From Siphonodentalium dalli (lineage: Eukaryota > Mollusca > Scaphopoda > Gadilida > Siphonodentaliidae): a stretch of 64,000 nt of DNA. The notes beneath the pieces are model-generated. The model did no database searches. It was not told the DNA's origin and saw only the letters and a list, made by a program, of their open reading frames with translations. The translations under genes and the position numbers were made by a program. Shown piece after piece: positions 51,206-61,519 of this stretch (the first letter of the stretch is position 1; each line of letters opens with the position of its first letter). Location of the stretch: contig CP136063.1 of the NCBI GenBank assembly GCA_032622095.1, positions 27,776,987 through 27,840,986 on the forward strand, read 5' to 3'.

Positions 51206-54200
51206 TAACCCTTATATCTCAGGAAGTATGAGAGATAGAGCGCTGGATTTTGGTATGTTTATAGCCCCATTATAGTTGTAGTGCATCGGTCTATATAGGA
51301 TTTTGTCCTAACTTGATTTGCAGAGTTATCTCCCTTTATGTGTAAAACTGGGGGTTGCAGTATCTCGAAAAGTATGAATAGCAGCAACTTGAAATTTGGA
51401 CCGTATGTACAACTCAGTATGCCCTATTGTGTCCATGCATTACAATTTATGTCCGAGCTTTCCCTACAGAGTTGTCGCCCATGATTCGCAAAATTCGATT
51501 TATTTCATATCCTGTGTCCGCCTATAACATTCAAGGTAGCCAGATATGAGGGCTTCTATGCAGTTACTTATTAGCAACTTGCTATGAAAATAAGTTTTGA
51601 ACAGGAACGGACTTATATTTTTGGGGTTTGGGTGGGGGCAAAATTTTCGAAATATTTTTTTTCGATGATTTCAACTACTTTTACTGTCGTGTATCTATAG
51701 GACGTACTAATGATCCTCCTGAAAGAATTTTGGAAATCGGTTCAGAATTGACCAAGTTATAACAAATCGAATATGGACTAATAAAGTCCGTGTGTAGAAA
51801 GTGCTTGTGTCCAGATCTTCTCCTAGACAACGCATGTGAACTGGATTTGGTTTATGCGAGCGTGTTATCCATAGAAAGAAGAAAAATGGTGCAATTTTGA
51901 CCAAGATCCAAAAACATTAATCCGTATTAGGGAGGGGGCAAAAATTGTCATATTTTTTTTGTCTCCGATTTGAACCAAAATTGTTGTGAAGTATCTATAA
52001 GATGTACAGAGTTTCACTATGAGTGAATTTTGTGAATCGGTTGAAAAATGTAGAAATTGTGGCCCCTTCATTTTTTTCAAGTTTACAGAAGATGCACTAT
52101 GAATTTGAATTCCTTCAACCAATCGTCACGTGTTTGGTGTCATTCGATGGGGAATTTTCAGTACTTCTAAACGATTACCTACTTAACGTAATATGTCGAT
52201 AGAGGCGAGAGATATCCGATAAGTATGAACTGAACAACATACATATTGGCCTACATAGTAAAATATCGGCGCAATACCTCACCAAAACCCTGGTAAATAT
52301 TATAGGGGCATCAAATACGAACACAATGACACAACCATTAGCTCGATATCTCCAAAATTGGCCGATTTATGGCCACTTTTCTACCCGCATCACCAAATTT
52401 CGAGGCATGGGTCGGGGTCACACCAGAACGTTCCAACTGAACACAGAAATATCAATAAACCATACAATCGACATTCCAATCAATTCCGCGCGATTCCCTT
52501 ATTATACTTCCATATTTTAATATGGAAGTATATTGTTATTCAATTTTTTATTTTTTCCCAATATTATTTATTATTATACTAAGCAATTTTATAACCCTTA
52601 TATCTCAGGAAGTATGAGAGATAGAGCGCTGGATTTTGGTATGTTTATAGCCCCATTATAGTTGTAGTGCATCGGTCTATATAGGATTTTGTCCTAACTT
52701 GATTTGCAGAGTTATCTCCCTTTATGTGTAAAACTGGGGGTTGCAGTATCTCGAAAAGTATGAATAGCAGCAACTTGAAATTTGGACCGTATGTACAACT
52801 CAGTATGCCCTATTGTGTCCATGCATTACAATTTATGTCCGAGCTTTCCCTACAGAGTTGTCGCCCATGATTCGCAAAATTCGATTTATTTCATATCCTG
52901 TGTCCGCCTATAACATTCAAGGTAGCCAGATATGAGGGCTTCTATGCAGTTACTTATTAGCAACTTGCTATGAAAATAAGTTTTGAACAGGAACGGACTT
53001 ATATTTTTGGGGTTTGGGTGGGGGCAAAATTTTCGAAATATTTTTTTTCGATGATTTCAACTACTTTTACTGTCGTGTATCTATAGGACGTACTAATGAT
53101 CCTCCTGAAAGAATTTTGGAAATCGGTTCAGAATTGACCAAGTTATAACAAATCGAATATGGACTAATAAAGTCCGTGTGTGGAAAGTGCTTGTGTCCAG
53201 ATCTTCTCCTAGACAACGCATGTGAACTGGATTTGGTTTATGCGAGCGTGTTATCCATAGAAAGAAGAAAAATGGTGCAATTTTGACCAAGATCCAAAAA
53301 CATTGATCCGTATTAGGGAGGGGGCAAAAATTGTCATATTTTTTTTGTCTCCGATTTGAACCAAAATTGTTGTGAAGTATCTATAAGATGTACAGAGTTT
53401 CACTATGAGTGAATTTTGTGAATCGGTTGAAAAATGTAGAAATTGTGGCCCCTTCATTTTTTTCAAGTTTACAGAAGATGCACTATGAATTTGAATTCCT
53501 TCAACCAATCGTCACGTGTTTGGTGTCATTCGATGGGGAATTTTCAGTACTTCTAAACGATTACCTACTTAACGTAATATGTCGATAGAGGCGAGAGATA
53601 TCCGATAAGTATGAACTGAACAACATACATATTGGCCTACATAGTAAAATATCGGCGCAATACCTCACCAAAACCCCGGTAAATATTATAGGGGCATCAA
53701 ATACGAACACAACGACACAACCATTAGCTCGATATCTCCAAAATTGGCCGATTTATGGCGACTTTTCTACCCGCATCACCAAATTTCGAGGCATGGGTCG
53801 GGGTCACACCAGAACGTTCCAACTGAACACAGAAATATCAATAAACCATACAATCGACATTCCAATCAATTCCGCGCGATTCCCTTATTATACTTCCATA
53901 TTTTAATATGGAAGTATATTGTTATTCAATTTTTTATTTTTTCCCAATATTATTTATTATTATACTAAGCAATTTTATAACCCTTATATCTCAGGAAGTA
54001 TGAGAGATAGAGCGCTGGATTTTGGTATGTTTATAGCCCCATTATAGTTGTAGTGCATCGGTCTATATAGGATTTTGTCCTAACTTGATTTGCAGAGTTA
54101 TCTCCCTTTATGTGTAAAACTGGGGGTTGCAGTATCTCGAAAAGTATGAATAGCAGCAACTTGAAATTTGGACCGTATGTACAACTCAGTATGCCCTATT

Positions 54201-56750
54201 GTGTCCATGCATTACAATTTATGTCCGAGCTTTCCCTACAGAGTTGTCGCCCATGATTCGCAAAATTCGATTTATTTCATATCCTGTGTCCGCCTATAAC
54301 ATTCAAGGTAGCCAGATATGAGGGCTTCTATGCAGTTACTTATTAGCAACTTGCTATGAAAATAAGTTTTGAACAGGAACGGACTTATATTTTTGGGGTT
54401 TGGGTGGGGGCAAAATTTTCGAAATATTTTTTTTCGATGATTTCAACTACTTTTACTGTCGTGTATCTATAGGACGTACTAATGATCCTCCTGAAAGAAT
54501 TTTGGAAATCGGTTCAGAATTGACCAAGTTATAACAAATCGAATATGGACTAATAAAGTCCGTGTGTAGAAAGTGCTTGTGTCCAGATCTTCTCCTAGAC
54601 AACGCATGTGAACTGGATTTGGTTTATGCGAGCGTGTTATCCATAGAAAGAAGAAAAATGGTGCAATTTTGACCAAGATCCAAAAACATTAATCCGTATT
54701 AGGGAGGGGGCAAAAATTGTCATATTTTTTTTGTCTCCGATTTGAACCAAAATTGTTGTGAAGTATCTATAAGATGTACAGAGTTTCACTATGAGTGAAT
54801 TTTGTGAATCGGTTGAAAAATGTAGAAATTGTGGCCCCTTCATTTTTTTCAAGTTTACAGAAGATGCACTATGAATTTGAATTCCTTCAACCAATCGTCA
54901 CGTGTTTGGTGTCATTCGATGGGGAATTTTCAGTACTTCTAAACGATTACCTACTTAACGTAATATGTCTATAGAGGCGAGAGATATCCGATAAGTATGA
55001 ACTGAACAACATACATATTGGCCTACATAGTAAAATATCGGCGCAATACCTCACCAAAACCCTGGTAAATATTATAGGGGCATCAAATACGAACACAATG
55101 ACACAACCATTAGCTCGATATCTCCAAAATTGGCCGATTTATGGCCACTTTTCTACCCGCATCACCAAATTTCGAGGCATGGGTCGGGGTCACACCAGAA
55201 CGTTCCAACTGAACACAGAAATATCAATAAACCATACAATCGACATTCCAATCAATTCCGCGCGATTCCCTTATTATACTTCCATATTTTAATATGGAAG
55301 TATATTGTTATTCAATTTTTTATTTTTTCCCAATATTATTTATTATTATACTAAGCAATTTTATAACCCTTATATCTCAGGAAGTATGAGAGATAGAGCG
55401 CTGGATTTTGGTATGTTTATAGCCCCATTATAGTTGTAGTGCATCGGTCTATATAGGATTTTGTCCTAACTTGATTTGCAGAGTTATCTCCCTTTATGTG
55501 TAAAACTGGGGGTTGCAGTATCTCGAAAAGTATGAATAGCAGCAACTTGAAATTTGGACCGTATGTACAACTCAGTATGCCCTATTGTGTCCATGCATTA
55601 CAATTTATGTCCGAGCTTTCCCTACAGAGTTGTCGCCCATGATTCGCAAAATTCGATTTATTTCATATCCTGTGTCCGCCTATAACATTCAAGGTAGCCA
55701 GATATGAGGGCTTCTATGCAGTTACTTATTAGCAACTTGCTATGAAAATAAGTTTTGAACAGGAACGGACTTATATTTTTGGGGTTTGGGTGGGGGCAAA
55801 ATTTTCGAAATATTTTTTTTCGATGATTTCAACTACTTTTACTGTCGTGTATCTATAGGACGTACTAATGATCCTCCTGAAAGAATTTTGGAAATCGGTT
55901 CAGAATTGACCAAGTTATAACAAATCGAATATGGACTAATAAAGTCCGTGTGTAGAAAGTGCTTGTGTCCAGATCTTCTCCTAGACAACGCATGTGAACT
56001 GGATTTGGTTTATGCGAGCGTGTTATCCATAGAAAGAAGACGAAATGGTGCAATTTTGACCAAGATCCAAAAACATTGATCCGTATTAGGGAGGGGGCAA
56101 AAATTGTCATATTTTTTTTGTCTCCGATTTGAACCAAAATTGTTGTGAAGTATCTATAAGATGTACATAGTTTCACTATGAGTGAATTTTGTGAATCGGT
56201 TGAAAAATGTAGAAATTGTGGCCCCTTCATTTTTTTCAAGTTTACAGAAGATGCACTATGAATTTGAATTCCTTCAACCAATCGTCACGTGTTTGGTGTC
56301 ATTCGATGGGGAATTTTCAGTACTTCTAAACGATTACCTACTTAACGTAATATGTCGATAGAGGCGAGAGATATCCGATAAGTATGAACTGAACAACATA
56401 CATATTGGCCTACATAGTAAAATATCGGCGCAATACCTCACCAAAACCCTGGTAAATATTATAGGGGCATCAAATACGAACACAATGACACAACCATTAG
56501 CTCGATATCTCCAAAATTGGCCGATTTATGGCGACTTTTCTACCCGCATCACCAAATTTCGAGGCATGGGTCGGGGTCACACCAGAACGTTCCAACTGAA
56601 CACAGAAATATCAATAAACCATACAATCGACATTCCAATCAATTCCGCGCGATTCCCTTATTATACTTCCATATTTTAATATGGAAGTATATTGTTATTC
56701 AATTTTTTATTTTTTTCCAATATTATTTATTATTATACTAAGCAATTTTA
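51206..56750 (+). repeat. M33-M36: four A monomers in two dimers
   Basis: Starts are 51206, 52592, 53978 (each 1386 bp) and 55364 (1387 bp). Rare variants recur at 2772 bp: CATTAATCCG (51915 and 54687), ATGGCCACTTTT (about 52369 and 55141) and CGACACAACC (50941 and 53713). The unit is therefore two monomers even though both are type A. M34 has a private GTGTGTGGAAAGTGC and ends with CCCCGGTAAATATT. Confidence 0.88.
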
Positions 56751-58137
56751 TAACCCTTATATCGCAGGAAGTATGAGAGATAGAGCGCTGGATGTTGGTA
56801 TGTTTATAGCCCCATTATAGTTGTAGTGCTTCGGTCTATATAGGATTTTGTCCTAACTTGATTTGCAGAGTTATCTCCCTTTATGTGTAAAACTGGGGGT
56901 TGCAGTATCTCGAAAAGTATGAATAGCAACAACTTGAAATTTGGACCGTATGTACAACTCAGTATGCCCTATTGTGTCCATGCATTACAATTTATGTCCG
57001 AACTTTCCCTACAGAGTTGTCGCCCATAATTCGCAAAATTCGATTTAATTCGTATCCTGTGTCCGCCTATAACATTCAAGGTAGCCAGATATGAGGGCTT
57101 CTATGCAGTTACTTATTAGCAACTTGCTATGAAAATAAGTTTTGAACAGGAACGGACTTATATTTTTGGGGTTTGGGTGGGGGCAAAATTTTCGAAATAT
57201 TTTTTTTCGATGATTTCAACTACTTTTACTGTCGTGTATCTATAGGACGTACTAATGATCCTCCTGAAAGAATTTTGGAAATCGGTTCAGAATTGACCAA
57301 GTTATAACAAATCGAATATGGACTAATAAAGTCCGTGTGTAGAAAGTGCTTGTGTCCAGATCTTCTCCTAGACAACGAATGTGAACTGGATTTGGTTTAT
57401 GCGAGCGTGTTATCCATAGAAAGAAGACGAAATGGTGCAATTTTGACCAAGAATCAAAAACATTGATCCGTATTAGGGAGGGGGCAAAAATTGTCATATT
57501 TTTTTTGTCTCCGATTTGAACCAAAATTGTTGTGAAGTATCTATAAGATGTACATAGTTTCACTATGAGTGAATTTTGTGAATCGGTTGAAAAATGTAGA
57601 AATTGTGGCCCCTTCATTTTTTTCAAGTTTACAGAAAATGCACTATGAATTTGAATTCCTTCAACCAATCGTCACGTGTTTGGTGTCATTCGATGGGGAA
57701 TTTTCAGTACTTCTAAACGATTACCTACTTAACGTAATATGTCGATAGAGGCGAGAGATATCCGATAAGTATGAACTGAACAACATACATATTGGCCCAC
57801 ATAGTAAAATATCGGCGCAATACCTCACCAAAACCCTGGTAAATATTATAGGGGCATCAAATACGAACACAATGACACAACCATTAGCTCGATATCTCCA
57901 AAATTGGCCGATTTATGGCGACTTTTCTACCCGCATCACCAAATTTCGAGGCATGGGTCGGGGTCACACCAGAACGTTCCAACTGAACACAGAAATATCA
58001 ATAAACCATACAATCGACATTCCAATCAATTCCGCGCGATTCCCTTATTATACTTCCATATTTTAATATGGAAGTATATTGTTATTCAATTTTTTATTTT
58101 TTTCCAATATTATTTATTATTATACTAAGCAATTTTA
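56751..58137 (+). repeat. M37 (type C), near the right edge
   Basis: This last complete monomer has many private changes: CCCATAATTCGC, GATTTAATTCGTATCC, CAACGAATGTGAAC, AAGAATCAAAAAC, ACAGAAAATGCAC and TTGGCCCACATAG. It is more diverged than internal C copies, mirroring M1 at the left edge. Confidence 0.9.
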
Positions 58138-58703
58138 TAACCCTTATATCTCAGGAAGTATGAGAGATAGAGCGCTGGATTTTGGTATGTCTATAGCCCC
58201 ATTATATTTGGAGTGCATCGGTCTATATAGGATTTTGTCCTAACTTGATTTGCAGAGTTATCTCCCTTTATGTGTAAAACTGGGGGTTGCAGTATCTCGA
58301 AAAGTATGAATAGCAGCAACTTGAAATTTGGACCGTATGTACAACTCAGTATGCCCTATTTTGTCCATGCATTACAATTTATGTCCGAACTTTCCCAACA
58401 GAGTTGTCGCCCATGATTCGCAAAATTCGATTTATTTCATATCCTGTGTCCGCCTATAACATTCAAGGTAGCCAGATATGAGGGCTTCTATGCAGTTACT
58501 TATTAGCAACTTGCTATGAAAATAAGTTTTGAACAGGAACGGACTTATATTTTTGGGGTTTGGGTGGGGGCAAAATTTTCGAAATATTTTGTTTCGATGA
58601 TTTCAACTACTTTCACTGTCGTGTATCTATAGGACGTACTAATGATCCTCCTGAAAGGATTTTGGAAATCGGTTCAGAATTGACCAAGTTATAACAAATC
58701 GAA
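58138..58703 (+). repeat. M38: truncated last monomer (type A)
   Basis: It follows the monomer for 566 bp and stops after ATAACAAATCGAA; the canonical next bases TATGGACTAAT are replaced by AATTAAATAATT. Private changes include GTATGTCTATAGCCCC, TATATTTGGAGTGC, TATTTTGTCC and ACTTTCACTGTCG. The stop marks the right boundary of the array inside the monomer, with no terminal palindrome. Confidence 0.9.
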
Positions 58704-59945
58704 AATTAAATAATTTGGCTAATGAAGGAGCATGGGAGAGGATGAAGCCTAACCGGGGCGGCGACGAAACCATGCTGGGTAATGATACCAGGTCGGGGTG
58801 GTGACACCAGGCCGAGGGTGGTGAGACCAGGCTGACCGGTGGCGGATGTAAACGGCAGATTTAGGAAAAAAAAAAAAAAATCCAGCGGTATAATATTTTT
58901 TTGTTATATTCCGAATGGGGAGAGTGGTGCGGACCAAATTTTACCACTGGCTAGTTTTTTGTCCCAAGCGTTACCGGTCTACGGCATGTACAAGAAAATT
59001 ACCTATTTTTGGCGCCAAATCCAAACGGGCTAATTAGTGAGCAAAGTTAATGCAGGAGCAGGTACTGCGGTATCGCGTAGGTAGGCCCCCAAAGTGTGAT
59101 AGCTCTGCTATAATAGCAAACTGTCAAACAGCGAGTGATCTTCCGGTCGGTTCAGACTTTTTGCAAATTCCAACGAAAATCAAAGGGGGAAAAATTGTCT
59201 AAAAATCAAACATCGAGACAAAAAATTTTTGAATAGAGGATATGATAGATTGTACCCAAACGCAACTTATCGATGTCTGCTTAATTTGCGCTAAGGTACC
59301 AGGTTTACTAGTGGCGAGGCTTTATAATGTTAACAAGTATATTTAAGTGCTGTATCACTAAGCTATTTTTCTCGCCAAATCCGACCAGGTTAATGACGGA
59401 GCAATGTAATGCAGGAGCCGGTTCGTTGATATATTGTTGGTAACATCCTAAAGTTTGACCGCTCTACTTACAAAGCAAACCGACCAACGGAAAGCTCGTG
59501 TTCAGGTGGGTGCATATTGGCAATTTCCAACAAAAATCAAAAGTTCAAAAATTCTTGAAAAAAATAAAATATGGAGATAAAATTTTGCTGACGAGTGGAT
59601 GTGATAGGGGATATCAACGCCCAACACTGGTGCGATTGCTTAAGTTTCAGAACAAAGGATCCACTCGTGGCGACGATATATAGCGTAATGCATAGTACAT
59701 GCATAGGAACACAGCCGACATCGATATATGGCAAAAGTCGAAATTCAAGCAGGCTAATGAAGGAGTGAGTCAAATGCGTGAGCATGTGCCTCAGTTTACC
59801 ATATATACATCCTGGAAGTTTGACTGTTGTATAAAAGCAATCCGACTAACGGAGAACGCGCATCGGTTGGTCCAGGCTTTTGGCAACTTCAAGTAAATCT
59901 TGCAAAGAAATACATGAAGAAATCGAGATAAAGCAAATTGGATGT
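58704..59945 (+). repeat. Degenerate ~360-bp tandem repeat, about 3.5 copies
   Basis: Anchors GCTAATGAAGGAGC (58718), GCTAATTAGTGAGC (59029), GTTAATGACGGAGC (59389) and GCTAATGAAGGAGT (59753) recur at 311, 360 and 364 bp. A second anchor, AAAGTGTGATAGCTCT (59091), AAAGTTTGACCGCTCT (59450) and GAAGTTTGACTGTTGT (59815), keeps the same spacing, as does TTCCAACGAAAATCAAA (about 59168) and TTCCAACAAAAATCAAA (59524). The repeat is unrelated to the satellite. Open frames inside it do not line up between copies, so I see no gene. Confidence 0.75.
58760..58841 (+). repeat. GC-rich 20-22-bp minisatellite
   Basis: Three clear imperfect copies, GTAATGATACCAGGTCGGGG, GTGACACCAGGCCGAGGGTG and GTGAGACCAGGCTGACCGG, start at 58779, 58801 and 58821. 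A weaker fourth is GCGACGAAACCATGCTGGG. It sits inside the first, otherwise shorter, copy of the ~360-bp repeat and is the most GC-rich stretch of the window. A run of 15 A lies at 58866-58880. Confidence 0.6.
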
Positions 59946-60467
59946 GGTCGGTACTATCCGCGTGCAAATTCGATGATTTTTTGCTATTTTTCAAATGAAT
60001 GCGCAATGAGTTAATCAGGATTAAGTGACCGATATATATTACATGTATTCACTTACCATGTAGAAAAATACTCCCGGATGACTGTATACACATAGGAAAA
60101 TTAATGTGAAGGGTTAACAATATTATTATCTCTTTAAATAACAAGTTTTGAAATAGTTTTGTGGGTACAAAATAATAAATATGAATTGAAGACCCATGTC
60201 CAGTAAGACTTCTATCAGCTAATGTTGAATTTTTTCGAATATTTTATTATGAGATGTTAATTGGGGCAAGTTCTTGATTTATTTTTAGAACAGCCCTGGT
60301 CACTGGTAAAAGTAACCACTATTGTTCGTTAGCTAAACAACCACACATTATTAGACCAGAAGATATTCGAAATTAAATCAATAATAAACAATAGAATCAT
60401 TTCCGGACATAATTCTTGACTCATATTTAATATTTTATACCCTGATAACTATATAATACATTAAGAA
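59946..60467. other. AT-rich intergenic DNA, no feature seen
   Basis: No repeat shared with the rest of the window, no open frame above about 60 codons that looks coding, and no RNA gene recognised. It separates the ~360-bp repeats from the G/T-rich tract. Confidence 0.5.
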
Positions 60468-60870
60468 TAGGGCTATAGATATGTGTAGATCATGGTTAGG
60501 CTTAATGTTAACGTTATGGCCAGGATATGGTTTATAAATTGGGTTAGAATTGTGGATATTGTTAATGATAAAATTGTGACGGTGTCAGTTATGCAAAGGA
60601 TTTGGTTGTGGTTACGCTTGTATGTATGACTAAACTCACTGAAAGAGTTATGGTAATGGTCCAAGGTACGGCTATGGATATGGTTTGCATGATGGCAATG
60701 TATTTGGTAAGGGTATTTTATTGGGTTAGAGTTAAGTGCTGTGGATAGGGCTGTGGAAATGGTTATGATTATGGATTGGCTACCAATATTAGGGTTATGG
60801 AGTGGTTTATGTGCAAGGATTGGATAGGGTTGGGTAGATGATTAAATTATGGATGGTGATCGGGGATGGG
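60468..60870 (+). repeat. Degenerate G/T-rich tract (GGTTAG/GGTTATGG-like)
   Basis: The plus strand is rich in G, T and A and poor in C for about 400 bp. Related words recur irregularly: GGTTAGGCTTAATG, ATTGGGTTAGAATTGTGG, ATTGGGTTAGAGTTAAG, ATGGTTATGATTATGG, ATTAGGGTTATGG and GGATAGGGTTGGG. It looks like a decayed short tandem repeat, with a passing resemblance to animal telomere repeat TTAGGG, but there is no clean run of it. The minus-strand open frame here is Leu/Ile/Thr-rich through composition and is not a gene. Confidence 0.5.
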
Positions 60871-60876
60871 GAATTT

Positions 60877-60922
60877 ATATGGAAGTATCAAAATTCTGCA
60901 GGCCAGAATTTTAACCCTCTAG
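60877..60922 (+). other. Helitron-like 3' terminus with 9-bp hairpin
   Basis: ATATGGAAGTAT (60877-60888) is followed by a hairpin with stem AAAATTCTG/CAGAATTTT (60890-60898 and 60904-60912) and loop CAGGC, then AACCCT, then CTAG (60919-60922) and T. The order matches the termini in the left array, but the hairpin sequence is entirely different and stronger. A stem with a changed sequence and kept pairing is what a functional 3' hairpin would show. The body of the element upstream is not recognisable; the G/T-rich tract lies there. Confidence 0.6.
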
Positions 60923-61519
60923 TTTTTCACTATTATTATTTATTATTCTTAATATATTTTAAAACCCTTATATCTCAGAAAGTTTAAAATATAAAGCATT
61001 GAAATTTGGTAGGTAAATGCAACATGCCATGGTGCGTGGTAATGAAACATTTAGGTTTGTGTCCTAACTTGCTTACCAGAGTTATGGCCCTTTAACAAAA
61101 AATTTGGAAAAAGTTTGTGCGCAGATTTTCTCCTGTAAGAAGTCAAGCAGCTGAATTCGGTTCTCGTAATCGTGTTAACTAACGAAAGGGCACGAATCGG
61201 GGAAATTTTCACCAAGGTCCGAAAACAATTTGTTGACCCGGGGAGGGGTGCAAAATTTGTCAATTTTTTTCTTGTCACCGATTCCAACCATTTTTACTGT
61301 CGGATATCTATACGATGTACTGATGCTATTCGTGAAAGTATTTTGTAAATCGGGTGAGAAATGACCAAGTTATAACACATCGAAAAATATACTAATAAAG
61401 TCCATGTGTAGAAAGTGCTTGTGTCCCGATCTTCTCCTAGACGAAGCGCAACAGCTGGATTTGCTCTATGTGAGCGTCTTAAACATAGACAGAAGACCAA
61501 ACCGGGAAATTGTGACAAT
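60923..61519 (+). repeat. Partial diverged satellite monomer, right flank
   Basis: It begins directly after CTAG with TTTTTCACTATTATTATT, then ACCCTTATATCTCAGAAAG. It follows M0 closely: GAATTCGGTTCTCGT, CTAACGAAAGGGCACGAATC, GGGGAGGGGTGCAAAATTTG, GACCAAGTTATAACACATCG and GATCTTCTCCTAGACGAAGCG. It breaks off after CCGGGAAATTGTGACAAT, where M0 continues. Same orientation as the array. It is a copy of the ancestral form, separated from the array by about 2.2 kb of unrelated DNA. Confidence 0.85.

Larger units (their letters stand above)
6828..58137 (+). repeat. Main megasatellite: 37 complete tandem monomers of 1386/1387 bp
   Basis: Monomers M1-M37 are counted from TAACCCTTATATCTC. All lie head to tail in one orientation: 28 are 1387 bp and 9 are 1386 bp (M6, M8, M10, M20, M21, M30, M33, M34, M35). 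The single-base difference is one indel, AGAAGACGAAATGG versus AGAAGAAAAATGG. The copies differ by few substitutions. Haplotype marks near the monomer start: A = CTCAGGAAGTATG with GGATTTTGG; B = CTCAGGAAATATG with AACGTGGTTTGC; C = CGCAGGAAGTATG with GGATGTTGG and GTGCTTCGG. Order, including truncated M38: AABABACACACBCBCBCB, AAACCBABCBBACAAAAACA. Each monomer has three short open frames (64 and 74 codons on plus, up to 138 on minus). The minus frame is broken in 13 of the 37 copies, so they are not genes. A 51-kb array this even may be collapsed or expanded by assembly. Confidence 0.97.

Noticed and set aside
6828-58703. CRISPR array or bacterial repeat locus.
   Set aside because: Units are 1.39 kb without repeat-spacer layout, there are no cas genes, and there is no prokaryotic gene density in 64 kb.
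60468-60870. True interstitial telomere array.
   Set aside because: TTAGGG-like words are scattered and never form a clean tandem run, so only degenerate G/T-rich sequence is reported.
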